This document shows positions 43,546-53,075 of a DNA stretch of 64,000 bases, in pieces (position 1 is the first letter of the stretch; each line of letters starts with the position of its first letter). The stretch spans positions 1 to 64,000 of the forward strand of contig JARLJU010000204.1 in the NCBI GenBank assembly GCA_031291055.1, in the 5' to 3' direction. A program made the position numbers and the translations under genes. Origin of the DNA: Rudaea sp. (lineage in GTDB: Bacteria; Pseudomonadota; Gammaproteobacteria; Xanthomonadales; Rhodanobacteraceae). Under the pieces are notes generated by a model. That model saw only the letters and a program-made list of their open reading frames with translations, made no database searches and had not been told where the DNA came from.

Positions 43546-44649
43546 ATGAAGACCGATTCCGAACATTCCCGACATCCCCGGCCGCCGATCCGCATCAGGG
43601 GCCGTGGCGCTGCCTCCAACCCGGAAGGCCGCTTCGAAACGTCGGCGCTCGAGACATTCGATGACGGCTGGCTACGCGACGAGGAAGCCGCACCGAATCC
43701 GGCCACGCAGGTCACCGACGAACGCGCGCGTTCCATCATTAGCCGAAACGATTCGCCGGATGTGCCCTTCGAGCAGAGCATCAACCCGTATCGCGGTTGC
43801 GAGCATGGCTGCATCTACTGCTTCGCGCGGCCGTCACACGCCTATCTGAATCTGTCGCCTGGACTGGACTTCGAAACGAAGCTGTTCGCCAAAACCAATG
43901 CCGCGGAACTGCTGCGCACCGAACTGGCCAGACCCGGCTATCGCGTCAGCCCGATCAATCTCGGCGCCAACACCGATCCCTACCAGCCGATCGAGCGGCG
44001 CTATCGGATCACGCGCCGGGTGATCGAGGTGCTGGCCGAATGCAGACATCCGTTCACGATCGTCAGCAAGAATGCATTGGTCGAGCGCGACCTGGATCTG
44101 CTCGCGCCGATGGCAAAAGCCAATCTCGTGCGCGTGTTCATTTCGGTGACGTCGCTGGACAACCGTCTCGCTGCGAAACTGGAACCGCGGGCGAGTGCGC
44201 CGCACCGGCGCATCGAGGCGATCCGAGCGTTGAATGCCGCCGGCGTACCGTGTGGCGTGCTGGTCGCGCCGATCATTCCGATGCTGACCGACCGCTGGAT
44301 GGAGCGGATTCTCGAACGCGCGCACGAAGCCGGCGCGCGCATGGCCGGCTACACCATCCTGCGTCTGCCGTGGGAATTGAAACAGCTGGTGAAGGAATGG
44401 CTGGAACTGCATTTCCCCGAACGCGCCGAACATGTGCTCAGCCTGGTGCGACAGATGCGCGGCGGCCGCGACAACGACCCGCGTTTCGGCTCACGCATGC
44501 GCGGCGAGGGTGAATTCGCCGACCTGATCCGGCAGCGCTTCGCGATTGCGGCGCGGCGGCATGGATTCGGCGTCACGCGATCGCTGACCTTGGATACCGC
44601 GCAATTCCGGACGCCGCGGCCGGCATCCCCGCAGGGCGACCTGTTTTGA
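43546..44649 (+). CDS. Radical SAM protein of the PA0069/SplB-like family
   Basis: SINPYRGCEHGCIYCFARPSHAYLNLSPGLDFETKLFAK (CxxxCxxC cluster). Confidence 0.92.
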   Translation: MKTDSEHSRHPRPPIRIRGRGAASNPEGRFETSALETFDDGWLRDEEAAPNPATQVTDERARSIISRNDSPDVPFEQSINPYRGCEHGCIYCFARPSHAYLNLSPGLDFETKLFAKTNAAELLRTELARPGYRVSPINLGANTDPYQPIERRYRITRRVIEVLAECRHPFTIVSKNALVERDLDLLAPMAKANLVRVFISVTSLDNRLAAKLEPRASAPHRRIEAIRALNAAGVPCGVLVAPIIPMLTDRWMERILERAHEAGARMAGYTILRLPWELKQLVKEWLELHFPERAEHVLSLVRQMRGGRDNDPRFGSRMRGEGEFADLIRQRFAIAARRHGFGVTRSLTLDTAQFRTPRPASPQGDLF

Positions 44650-44658
44650 TGCGACCGT

Positions 44659-45363
44659 TCATTTTGTCGCGTATACGACTTCCGCGCGCTGAAACAGCAG
44701 CCACGATGTCGCAATGTACTTGTTTCCACTTTTCGGCATATTGCCGCGGTGCGTGTGAGTGAACGCGGCCGGTGCGATCAGCAAGGCGCCGGTCTGCGGG
44801 GCGATCTTGCGCCGTTGATGGAAGAATTCGGTTTCGCCTTCGCTGAAGCCGTCGTTGAGATAGATCGTCCATAGCAAGGTGCGGTGCAGGGTTTCCGCCG
44901 GTGCGTCGCCGGGTTTCGGATACAGCTCGCAGTGCCAGTACGGATAGCCACCCTGATCGGCCAGATATTTTTGCAGGTTGATCGTGCCGGGCCGCAACGT
45001 CTTGCGGATCAGTGCCTGCAGCAGCGCGTCCGGCAGCGCCGCCAGGCGCTGCGCATCCAGGCGCACCACGCCGCCCGTATCCGCATCCGGCATGCTCAGC
45101 GACAACGGCGCAAGCAGGGTGTAGGGATACTTGCGCAGATAGCGCATGAGGCCGGTCATCATCGCCGCATTCAAGGCGCGCTCGGCGTCCGCCCATGGTG
45201 GCCGACCGCTGATGTGGATGTCCCAGCTGTCCTTGAGCTTCACGTCCACGCCGCCGCCGGTGGCACCGCGAACAGCTTCGCCGCTGGCATCGAAGCGCCG
45301 GATCAGCGCGGCGCAGATTGCCGGATCGAGCGCGTGTTCGTAAACCTCGATGAAGTCATCCAT
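44659..45363 (-). CDS. 2OG-Fe(II) oxygenase family protein
   Basis: MDDFIEVYEHALDPAICAALIRRFDAS...YPYWHCELYP...LLIAPAAFTHTHRG metal-binding H...H pattern. Confidence 0.75.
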   Translation of the reverse strand: MDDFIEVYEHALDPAICAALIRRFDASGEAVRGATGGGVDVKLKDSWDIHISGRPPWADAERALNAAMMTGLMRYLRKYPYTLLAPLSLSMPDADTGGVVRLDAQRLAALPDALLQALIRKTLRPGTINLQKYLADQGGYPYWHCELYPKPGDAPAETLHRTLLWTIYLNDGFSEGETEFFHQRRKIAPQTGALLIAPAAFTHTHRGNMPKSGNKYIATSWLLFQRAEVVYATK

Positions 45364-45659
45364 GCCGATCAATCCCATGCCGCGGCGTGAAGCTATAGCG
45401 CCGCGCACGGCGCACGAGGGCTTCGATCAGCCGGAGCAAACGTACCTTGACGTGGCCCAGAGCGTTCCGCGCATTGGAAATCGAGCGGGCACGGCGTGGC
45501 TGGCTTGCGTTGGTCATGACGGAATCACGGGCGGGCGACACCGCATATTGTCGCGGCTTGCGAACGACTCCACCAGCACTGCTGCCACCAGGCTGTCAGC
45601 AGCACCCATGCATGCTCCGCCACGTGCAATAGCGCACGCAGCAACGCAGGAGAATTGCC

Positions 45660-46034
45660 ATGTTGAATCCCAATGTCCCGGCCTGGTTCGAAATCCCCAC
45701 CGACGACCTGGACCGCGCCCAGCGTTTCTACGAAACAATCCTGGCCCAGCCGCTCCTGCGCGAGCGCTTCGAAGGCACCGATATCGCCGTACTTCGTGGT
45801 GGCGACAAGCCCAATTCCAGCGGTGCCTTGGTTGCGATGGACGATTGCCGCCCCTCGGTTCAGGGCAGCATCGTGTACTTGAGCGTTGCCGATCTGGATA
45901 CGGTCCTGCAGCGGGCGCAGACGAACGGCGGCGACACCCTGGTGCCGCGCACGGCGCTGCCCGCTGGCATGGGGTTCTTCGCCCAGTTTCGCGACTGCGA
46001 AGGCAACCGTGTCGGCCTGTGGTCGCCGAAATGA
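45660..46034 (+). CDS. VOC (glyoxalase/bleomycin resistance-like) family protein
   Basis: PAWFEIPTDDLDRAQRFYETIL...GMGFFAQFRDCEGNRVGLWSPK. Confidence 0.9.
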   Translation: MLNPNVPAWFEIPTDDLDRAQRFYETILAQPLLRERFEGTDIAVLRGGDKPNSSGALVAMDDCRPSVQGSIVYLSVADLDTVLQRAQTNGGDTLVPRTALPAGMGFFAQFRDCEGNRVGLWSPK

Positions 46035-46702
46035 CTGGCGCTGAAATTGCCGTCGTCGAATCGAAACGGCAGCGCCGGCGCTTCCTGCGTGCGGGAACGG
46101 GTGCTGCGGTGCTGGCCTGGTTCGTGCGCGGCCAAGCAGTCGCGGCGGCGGCGACCGCAGTGTATAGAAATCAACTTGTCCATTCCGGGGGTGCAGCAAT
46201 GAAGGGGAGTGAACGCGATGGTTCGCGCGATTTTGATTTTCTTTTCGGCCAGTGGCACATCCGCAACGAAAGGCTCAGGGAGCGCCTGGTCGGCTGCACC
46301 GACTGGGAGCAGTTCGATGCGATCGGCGAATGTGCGCCTATCCTGGGCGGCACCGGTAACATCGACAGCTTCGAAAGCGACTGGAACGGCGACTTTCGCG
46401 GCATGACCCTGCGCCTGTTTGACCTGCAGTCCAGGAAGTGGAGCCTGTACTGGGCCAGCAATCGCAGCGGCGTTCTGGAACCACCGGTCGTCGGCGCATT
46501 CGCCGATGGCATCGGCCGCTTCGAAGGCGCGGATGAGCACAAGGGCAAACCGGTGCTCGCGCGATTTCTCTGGTCACATATCACCACCACCGGCGCACGC
46601 TGGGAGCAGGCCTTGTCAGCGGACGGCGGCGGGACCTGGGAGACCAACTGGCGCATGCGGATGACACGTATCGGTCATCCAGGCAAGGAACAGACCCGAT
46701 GA
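46031..46702 (+). CDS. DUF1579-like/uncharacterised protein with possible Tat-type N-terminus (alternative start at 46199)
   Basis: ATGA overlap with the VOC gene; QRRRFLRAGTGAAVLAWFVRGQAVAAAA; core RDFDFLFGQWHIRNERL. Confidence 0.65.
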   Translation: MTGAEIAVVESKRQRRRFLRAGTGAAVLAWFVRGQAVAAAATAVYRNQLVHSGGAAMKGSERDGSRDFDFLFGQWHIRNERLRERLVGCTDWEQFDAIGECAPILGGTGNIDSFESDWNGDFRGMTLRLFDLQSRKWSLYWASNRSGVLEPPVVGAFADGIGRFEGADEHKGKPVLARFLWSHITTTGARWEQALSADGGGTWETNWRMRMTRIGHPGKEQTR

Positions 46703-46773
46703 TGTCCGCGATGGCATCGATGGGCGCCATGATTGCGCTGCGCGATCGGCATGGCCTGTGGTAAAAGCCGTGA

Positions 46774-47475
46774 ATGCGCCGCGCCGACCGCCTGTTCCTG
46801 ATCATCCATGCCCTGCGCGGACGCCGCACGGCCCTGCCGGCGCGGCGTCTGGCCGAGACGCTGGGCGTGTCACTGCGCACCGTGTACCGCGATGTCGCCG
46901 ACCTGCAATTGTCCGGTGTGCCGATCGAAGGCGAGGCCGGCATCGGCTATGTGCTGCGCAAGGGTGCGGATATTCCGCCGCTGATGTTCAACGCCGATGA
47001 ACTCGAAGCATTGGTCGTCGGCACGCGTTTCGTGCGTGCGTTCGGCGGTCAGCGCCTGACTCGGAACGCGGCCGCCGCGCTGCTCAAGATCGAAGCGGTG
47101 CTGCCGCCGGAATTGCGCGCGCGCACGCAGCGTTCGCGCATCTTTGCACCGCCGCGGGAAGATCGCATCGAGGCGACCGGCATCATCGACCGCCTGCATG
47201 AAGCCGTGATCGCGGGGTACGTGCTCGAACTGGCGTACAGTGACAAGACCGGCAGCGCCAGCACGCGCGAAGTTGAGCCGCTGTGCCTGGCGTTCTGGGG
47301 CGGCGCATGGACGCTTGGTGCCTGGTGCCGGATGCGTCGCGACTTCCGCAACTTCCGTCCCGACCGCATCGCCAGCTTCGAGCCCACCGGCGAGCGATTT
47401 GCCGAAACGCCCGAGCGCGGCCTCGCTGCCTATCTGCGCGCGGTGGGTGCCGGGCCGGATGCGATGGATTCGTAG
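46774..47475 (+). CDS. YafY/WYL-type helix-turn-helix transcriptional regulator
   Basis: MRRADRLFLIIHALRGRRTALPARRLAETLGVSLRTVYRDVADLQLSGVPIEGEAGIGYVLRKG. Confidence 0.92.
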   Translation: MRRADRLFLIIHALRGRRTALPARRLAETLGVSLRTVYRDVADLQLSGVPIEGEAGIGYVLRKGADIPPLMFNADELEALVVGTRFVRAFGGQRLTRNAAAALLKIEAVLPPELRARTQRSRIFAPPREDRIEATGIIDRLHEAVIAGYVLELAYSDKTGSASTREVEPLCLAFWGGAWTLGAWCRMRRDFRNFRPDRIASFEPTGERFAETPERGLAAYLRAVGAGPDAMDS

Positions 47476-47517
47476 ACAGGGTTGCACAAGTATATTTCGT
47501 CGCCAGGCGCAGTCTCT

Positions 47518-48624
47518 TCAGCGCAGCACCCGCATCGGCTTGACCGGCACGCCGTCGCTCCATGCGCCCATCGACAGCTGCGCCGCCGAGCCGCCGAGCG
47601 CCATCTCGCGCTCGCGACCGTAGAATGCGGCATCGCTCAGGGCATCGAACAGTTTCCAGGTGCCGTACCAGTCGAGCGCATCGACCACGCCGGCATGCTC
47701 GAAATCCGGGAACAGCGCGCGCCGCGCATTGGCGGGATGCGAATCCAGCGTACCCGCGGGTGCGGAATGGTTGGCGATCAGCGCTGGCGCGCCGTGCCTG
47801 TCGCTTTCCAGTTCGATCACGTTCTTGTTTGCGGCCGGAATGCGCGCGGCTGCGTCGTAGATGTGCAAACCGAGCTTTTCATAGGCCAGATGATCATCGG
47901 CGCCGACCACGATCAGCAGCAAGGTTGCCGGCGGCATCGATTGCAGATCGACCATCGGCACGCTGGCGCGTCGCCTTCCATCGCGGCTGCCGTCGCCCGG
48001 TTCGACCGGCATTGCCGCGCGGAATGCCGGCAGGCCTTCGGCTTGCGCCACCGTGGCGATTTCCGCGCTCAGCACGCCGCCGGCGGAATGACCGACGACG
48101 GCCATGCGGTTCGTGTCGGCGCTGACGCCATCAGTGCCGCTGGCCAGATCGGCCAGCGCGCCGCGTACGCCGGCGATCGCATTCGGCAGGAATTGCGTGC
48201 CGGGAGTGAAGAGGCTGTCCTGATAGTTTGGAAAGATGACGATGTTGCCGCGACGCACGATGTGATCGATCCAGGCCCGATAACCTTTTGGATCCAACGC
48301 GCCCCAGCCATGGCAGAAGACGACAACCGGAGTGCCAGCCGTCGGCACCGGCGCGGCCGGCGTGAACAGCCACCAGCCCTGCGCGCCCGGATGTACCTCG
48401 CGTGCGATCACTTCGGCGTGCGCGTAGTCCGCGCCGCCGGGGCCGTGGCTGGGTTGTATCGGCGGGCTGGGTGCCGCAGCGATGGCGTCGCTGCCCGCAG
48501 CGACTGCGCCGTCAGCATCCGTCGTCGCGCCGCTCGCGTTCACGCGACCTTCTGCATCGGCCGGCGGAACGGTCAAGATCAGGCACATGAGTGCGGATAC
48601 AGCCAGCGTCGCCATCGATTTCAT
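47518..48624 (-). CDS. Secreted alpha/beta hydrolase (dienelactone hydrolase/chlorophyllase-like)
   Basis: Signal peptide; VVFCHGWGALDPKGYRAWIDHIVRRGNIVIFPNYQ; nucleophile motif VVGHSAGGVLSAEI. Confidence 0.85.
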   Translation of the reverse strand: MKSMATLAVSALMCLILTVPPADAEGRVNASGATTDADGAVAAGSDAIAAAPSPPIQPSHGPGGADYAHAEVIAREVHPGAQGWWLFTPAAPVPTAGTPVVVFCHGWGALDPKGYRAWIDHIVRRGNIVIFPNYQDSLFTPGTQFLPNAIAGVRGALADLASGTDGVSADTNRMAVVGHSAGGVLSAEIATVAQAEGLPAFRAAMPVEPGDGSRDGRRRASVPMVDLQSMPPATLLLIVVGADDHLAYEKLGLHIYDAAARIPAANKNVIELESDRHGAPALIANHSAPAGTLDSHPANARRALFPDFEHAGVVDALDWYGTWKLFDALSDAAFYGREREMALGGSAAQLSMGAWSDGVPVKPMRVLR

Positions 48625-48667
48625 TTCGTTCTCCCTTGCATGAGTCAAATTGCGCGATCGGCGTACA

Positions 48668-49138
48668 TCAGAGTGCGGAGCCGTCGGTGGTCGCCCGGTC
48701 CGCCATCGCCTTGAACCAGGGAAGCTGCTGCAGGCGGTCGAGGTGATCGACAAGCAGTGCGCGCAGCCGCGCCTGTTGCGCGGGCGGCAGACTGTCGTAA
48801 AGCGCGATTTTCCTTGCCTTCAAGGCTCGCGCTTGTGCCAGAAGCTTGTCGGTGGCCTGTTCGGATTCGCGATTGAAGGCGCCCAGATCGGGCGCCGGAG
48901 CAGTCAATAGTTCGCGCAGGCGCTTTATCCGCTGCGTTGCCTGAGCGCTTGCCGACCGGCGCAGGTTCAGGGTCTGGCTGCGCAGTTCGTTCCATTGCGA
49001 CATGTAAGTGCCGCTCAAACCCAGCTGTTCTGCGGTTGGGGGTTCAAACCGATGGACCTGCTCGACCGCGGCATAGGCTGTGAACGTCGTGGCGGTTACC
49101 AGCAGGCCGGCGGCGATCAACGAACGCGATAGTTTCAT
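48668..49138 (-). CDS. Periplasmic Spy/CpxP/ZraP-like protein
   Basis: Signal peptide; ~155 aa helical protein rich in R/Q/L with SLPPAQQARLRALLVDHLDRL. Confidence 0.6.
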   Translation of the reverse strand: MKLSRSLIAAGLLVTATTFTAYAAVEQVHRFEPPTAEQLGLSGTYMSQWNELRSQTLNLRRSASAQATQRIKRLRELLTAPAPDLGAFNRESEQATDKLLAQARALKARKIALYDSLPPAQQARLRALLVDHLDRLQQLPWFKAMADRATTDGSAL

Positions 49139-49320
49139 GGCTATCTCCGGATGATATGGGATTGCAACTACAGCATGGACAAACAACGCGCGGCAGGCGT
49201 TTCCGGCGCACGCCGGATTGCGAATCGATATGTCCGCCGGCGGCAGCGGAAACATCCGCTTACAAATCCGGGCCCTGCGTGGCGATTGCGCGCAACCCAC
49301 AAGAGCGGACAATTGGCCAG

Positions 49321-50040
49321 ATGAGCGATATGTCTATCCCTTGCGTCCTGATCGTCGATGACGACATACGCCTGCGCGACTTGCTCGTGCGCTATCTCGG
49401 CCAGCAGGGATTTTCGACGCTGGTTGCCGGCAGTGGCCGCGAGCTGGACCAGCAGCTGAAGCGCCACCATGTCGACCTGATCGTGCTCGACCTGATGCTT
49501 CCCGGCGAAGATGGCCTGACGATCTGCCGGCGTCTGCGCGGGCAGGGCGTGGAGACGCCGATCGTGATGCTTACCGCCAAGGGCGACGAAGTCGATCGCA
49601 TCGTCGGCCTGGAAATCGGCGCCGACGACTACCTGCCCAAGCCCGGCAGTCCGCGCGAACTGGTCGCGCGCATGCGCGCAGTGCTGCGCCGCGGTCGGGC
49701 GCCTGCCGGCGCGCCGCGCACAAGTGGAACAATATATTTCGGTACTTGTATACTCGATCTGCAGACACGCGAATTGCGCCGTGACGGTTCGGCGCAGCAC
49801 CTGACCACCGGCGAATTTGCGGTGCTTGCCGCGCTGGTCGCCCGCCCGCGTCAGCCGTTGACGCGCGATCAATTGATGAGCCTGGCGCGCGGCCGCGGGC
49901 ACGAAGCCTTCGATCGCAGCATGGACGTGATGATTTCACGCCTGCGCAAGCTTATCGAAGACGAACCGCGCGCCCCGCGCTACCTGCAAACCGTGTGGGG
50001 TACCGGCTATGTCTTCGTGCCCGATGGCGAAGCCGAATGA
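49321..50040 (+). CDS. OmpR-family response regulator
   Basis: CVLIVDDDIRLRDLLVRYLGQQGF...LDLMLPGEDGL...LTAKGDEVDRIVGLEIGADDYLPKP; winged-helix C-terminus. Confidence 0.95.
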   Translation: MSDMSIPCVLIVDDDIRLRDLLVRYLGQQGFSTLVAGSGRELDQQLKRHHVDLIVLDLMLPGEDGLTICRRLRGQGVETPIVMLTAKGDEVDRIVGLEIGADDYLPKPGSPRELVARMRAVLRRGRAPAGAPRTSGTIYFGTCILDLQTRELRRDGSAQHLTTGEFAVLAALVARPRQPLTRDQLMSLARGRGHEAFDRSMDVMISRLRKLIEDEPRAPRYLQTVWGTGYVFVPDGEAE

Positions 50041-51305
50041 TGCCGCGGCGGCTGTTTCCGCGCCTGGTGCTGCTGCTCGGTGCTGTGCTGGCGCTGAATT
50101 CGCTGATCGGGCTGTTGCTGGTGCTGGCGACGACGCGCGATGCGGCCTTGCAGTACGCCGTGCGAAGTTTTGAAACGAAAATCGCCGCTGCCGATGCGTT
50201 GCTCGGGCAGGCCGATCGGGGCGCTGCGGACGCGCGCCTGCAGGCGCTTGGCATCGAGCATCGCCTGCAGCCACCGGCTGCAGCGCCGAGACTTCCTCCC
50301 TTCCATCGCCAGATCGAACGCGAGCTGCAACTGCACTTGCCCGGGCGTTCGTTGCGGCTGGTCGAAGCGCCGCAGCCGATGCAGTGGATCAGTGCGGAGC
50401 GAGCTGCGGACGGCTGGATCGGTATATCGCTATTGTCCCTGCGTGGGCCGCTGCGCTGGAGCACGACGCTTGGCCTGGTCGCGTCGCTGTTGCTCACGTT
50501 CGGTGCCGCGGCGTGGTACGCGCGTTCGCTGCTGCGACCCTTGCGCACTCTTGCGGCAGCCGCACCGGGCCTGGCCGCGGGCGAGCCGGCACCGAGCCTG
50601 CCTCGGCACGCGGCAACCGAAATCGTGGAACTCGCGACCGCGCTCGACCGCGCCGCCGCCGACACACGCACGGTCGCGCGGGAACGGCAGCTGATGCTGG
50701 CCGGCTTGTCGCACGATCTGCGCACGCCGCTGGCGCGCCTGGTGTTGGCTCTGGAACTGGTCGATGGCGATGCGGCGGTACGTGCCGGCATGGCGATCGA
50801 CCTGGCCGAGCTCGACGCCATCCTCGACCAGTTCATCGCTTTCGTGCGCGACGGTCGCGACGAACCCGGACAGACGATTGATCTTGGCGCGCTGCTCGAT
50901 GATGCGCTGACGGCGCAACAGCGCGCCGGCAGGCAATGGCAACGGTCCGGCGAAGCGAGCGTGCGCCTGTACGCCAAACCCCTGGCGCTGCGTCGTGCGA
51001 TCGACAATCTGCTCGAGAACGGCGTACGCCACGGCGCCGCACCCTTCGAGGTGAAATTGTATACAACCGCGACGGACGCGGTACTGAGCGTGCGCGACGG
51101 CGGCCCCGGCGTCGCCGCCGAGGCCTTGTCCGGATTGGGCCGGCCGTTCCATCGCGCCGACAATTCTAGCGCCTGCACCGGCAGCGGACTGGGCCTGGCC
51201 ACGGTCGCCCGCATTGCGGCCTGGCATGGCGGCGCATTGCATCTGCGCAATCGCGCCGAGGGCGGTTTCGAGGCGGAATTGCATCTGGTCGCCGCACGTA
51301 GCTGA
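50037..51305 (+). CDS. Two-component sensor histidine kinase
   Basis: Two TM helices, HAMP-like region, LAGLSHDLRTPLARLVLALEL H-box, GSGLGLATVARIAAWHGG; ATGA overlap with the regulator. Confidence 0.95.
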   Translation: MMPRRLFPRLVLLLGAVLALNSLIGLLLVLATTRDAALQYAVRSFETKIAAADALLGQADRGAADARLQALGIEHRLQPPAAAPRLPPFHRQIERELQLHLPGRSLRLVEAPQPMQWISAERAADGWIGISLLSLRGPLRWSTTLGLVASLLLTFGAAAWYARSLLRPLRTLAAAAPGLAAGEPAPSLPRHAATEIVELATALDRAAADTRTVARERQLMLAGLSHDLRTPLARLVLALELVDGDAAVRAGMAIDLAELDAILDQFIAFVRDGRDEPGQTIDLGALLDDALTAQQRAGRQWQRSGEASVRLYAKPLALRRAIDNLLENGVRHGAAPFEVKLYTTATDAVLSVRDGGPGVAAEALSGLGRPFHRADNSSACTGSGLGLATVARIAAWHGGALHLRNRAEGGFEAELHLVAARS

Positions 51306-51377
51306 GCGCGAGTTCGGCGAATTGACGTAATCTTGGCGGCGTGATCGCGTCATCCGGCGCGAGCGGGGCTGGCGGCA

Positions 51378-52997
51378 ATGACGACAATGGCTGCATCGCG
51401 GATCGCGGATTTGCTCGCCGGCCTGTCGATTGCCGGGCTGCTGCTGCCCGAAGCCGTCGCCTATTCCGGCCTGGCCAATCTGCCGCCGCAAGCAGGCGTG
51501 ATCGCGCTGTTCGCCGGCCTGGTCTGCTACGGCGTGATTGGGCGCAGCCGCTACGCGATCGTCACGGCAACCTCGTCATCCGCGGCCGTGCTCGCCGCTG
51601 CCACTCTGGCGCTCGACGGCGATCCGGGACAACGTATCGTCCTGGCCTCGATGCTGGTGATGCTCACGGGCATCTGTTTCACGCTGGCGGGTTGCGCGGG
51701 CCTGGGCGCGATGTCGAACCTGATCGCGCGGCCGGTACTGCGCGGCTACGCATTCGGGCTGGCTCTCGTGATTGCGGTCAAGCAATGGCCGCACCTGGTC
51801 GGCATGCACGCGCAGCAGACCGGTTTCCTGCCGCTGCTGGTCGAAATGATCCGCGGCATCGACGGCTGGCAGATGGCAAGTTTCGGCATGGGCGCGGCAG
51901 CGCTTGTCGGCCTGTTCGCACTGGAACGCATCCGGCACGTGCCCGGGGCACTGGTCGTCATCGTCGGCGGCATCGTCGCGTCGCCGTGGCTGGCGGCACA
52001 TGGCGTCGTCCTGACCGGACCGATCCCGCTCACTCTGACGCCGCCGTCGCTGGTCCTGCCGCCCCAGGAGCAATGGCTGCCGCTGATCGAGTTCGCACTG
52101 GCGCTGATGTTCATTCTCTACGCCGAGTCCTACAGCTCGATCCGTACGTATGCGCTCAAGCACGACGACAGCGTGCAACCGAACCGCGATCTGCTCGCGC
52201 TGGGCCTGGCCAATCTCGTCTCGGGCCTGTTCCACGGCACGCCGGTTGGCGCCGGGTATTCGGGCACGTCGGCAAACGATGCCGCGGGCGCACAGTCGCG
52301 TCTCGCCGGTTTGAGCGCGGCCGCCATCGTGCTGCTGCTCGTGCTGCTGTTCCTGCCGTGGATCGAACGCATCCCGGAACCCGTGCTGGCCGCCATCGTG
52401 ATTCATGCAGTCAGCAAATCGCTGCGCGTGAGCCTGTTCGGCGCGTACTTCCGCTGGCGGCGCGATCGTCTGGTCGCATTGATGGCCGTATTGGCGGTGC
52501 TGTCCTTCGGCGTACTCGATGGCCTCCTGGCGGCGATTGCGTTCAGTCTGGCGATGTTGTTGCGCACTCTGGCCAGCCCGCGCCTGAGCACGCTCGGGCG
52601 CGTCGGTGGCCACGATTTCGTCAGCCTCGCGCGCTATCCGCAGGCGCAGTCGGTGCCGGGCCTGCTGATCCTGCGACCGGAGGAACCGCTGTTTTTCGCC
52701 AATGCCGAGCCGCTGCTGGCGCAGGTGCGGCAGCAGGTATTGCAGCATGCGGACGCGAAACTGGTCGTCCTTAGCCTGGAGGAATCCGCCGACCTGGACA
52801 GTACCGCGCTGGAAGCGCTCAACGAGCTTTCGTTGTGGCTAGCCGCGCGCCAGGTCGAATTGCGTGTGGCGCGGCTCAAGGACGCCAGCCGCGATGCCCT
52901 GCTGCGCGCGAACCTGGCGCAATTGCCGGAATCGGCGCTGGACTATTCCAGCGTCGACGACGCCGTCAGCGGCAACGCGGTCTGCGCGGCGCCGTGA
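51378..52997 (+). CDS. SulP/SLC26 family anion transporter with STAS domain
   Basis: LLAGLSIAGLLLPEAVAYSGLANLPPQAGVIALFAGL...; C-terminal STAS LSLEESADLDSTALEALNELS. Confidence 0.9.
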   Translation: MTTMAASRIADLLAGLSIAGLLLPEAVAYSGLANLPPQAGVIALFAGLVCYGVIGRSRYAIVTATSSSAAVLAAATLALDGDPGQRIVLASMLVMLTGICFTLAGCAGLGAMSNLIARPVLRGYAFGLALVIAVKQWPHLVGMHAQQTGFLPLLVEMIRGIDGWQMASFGMGAAALVGLFALERIRHVPGALVVIVGGIVASPWLAAHGVVLTGPIPLTLTPPSLVLPPQEQWLPLIEFALALMFILYAESYSSIRTYALKHDDSVQPNRDLLALGLANLVSGLFHGTPVGAGYSGTSANDAAGAQSRLAGLSAAAIVLLLVLLFLPWIERIPEPVLAAIVIHAVSKSLRVSLFGAYFRWRRDRLVALMAVLAVLSFGVLDGLLAAIAFSLAMLLRTLASPRLSTLGRVGGHDFVSLARYPQAQSVPGLLILRPEEPLFFANAEPLLAQVRQQVLQHADAKLVVLSLEESADLDSTALEALNELSLWLAARQVELRVARLKDASRDALLRANLAQLPESALDYSSVDDAVSGNAVCAAP

Positions 52998-53075
52998 CGC
53001 CGGCCCATCCATCGGCACTGGCCGAAAGGCGGTTCAGTGAGATCATTGCTGCATGACGAGCGAGGAAAGATCACG

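Noticed and set aside
45379-45659. Small ORFs in the gap between the 2OG-Fe(II) oxygenase gene and the VOC gene
   Set aside because: Several short frames on both strands but no signal peptide, domain or ribosome-binding context stands out; probably non-coding.
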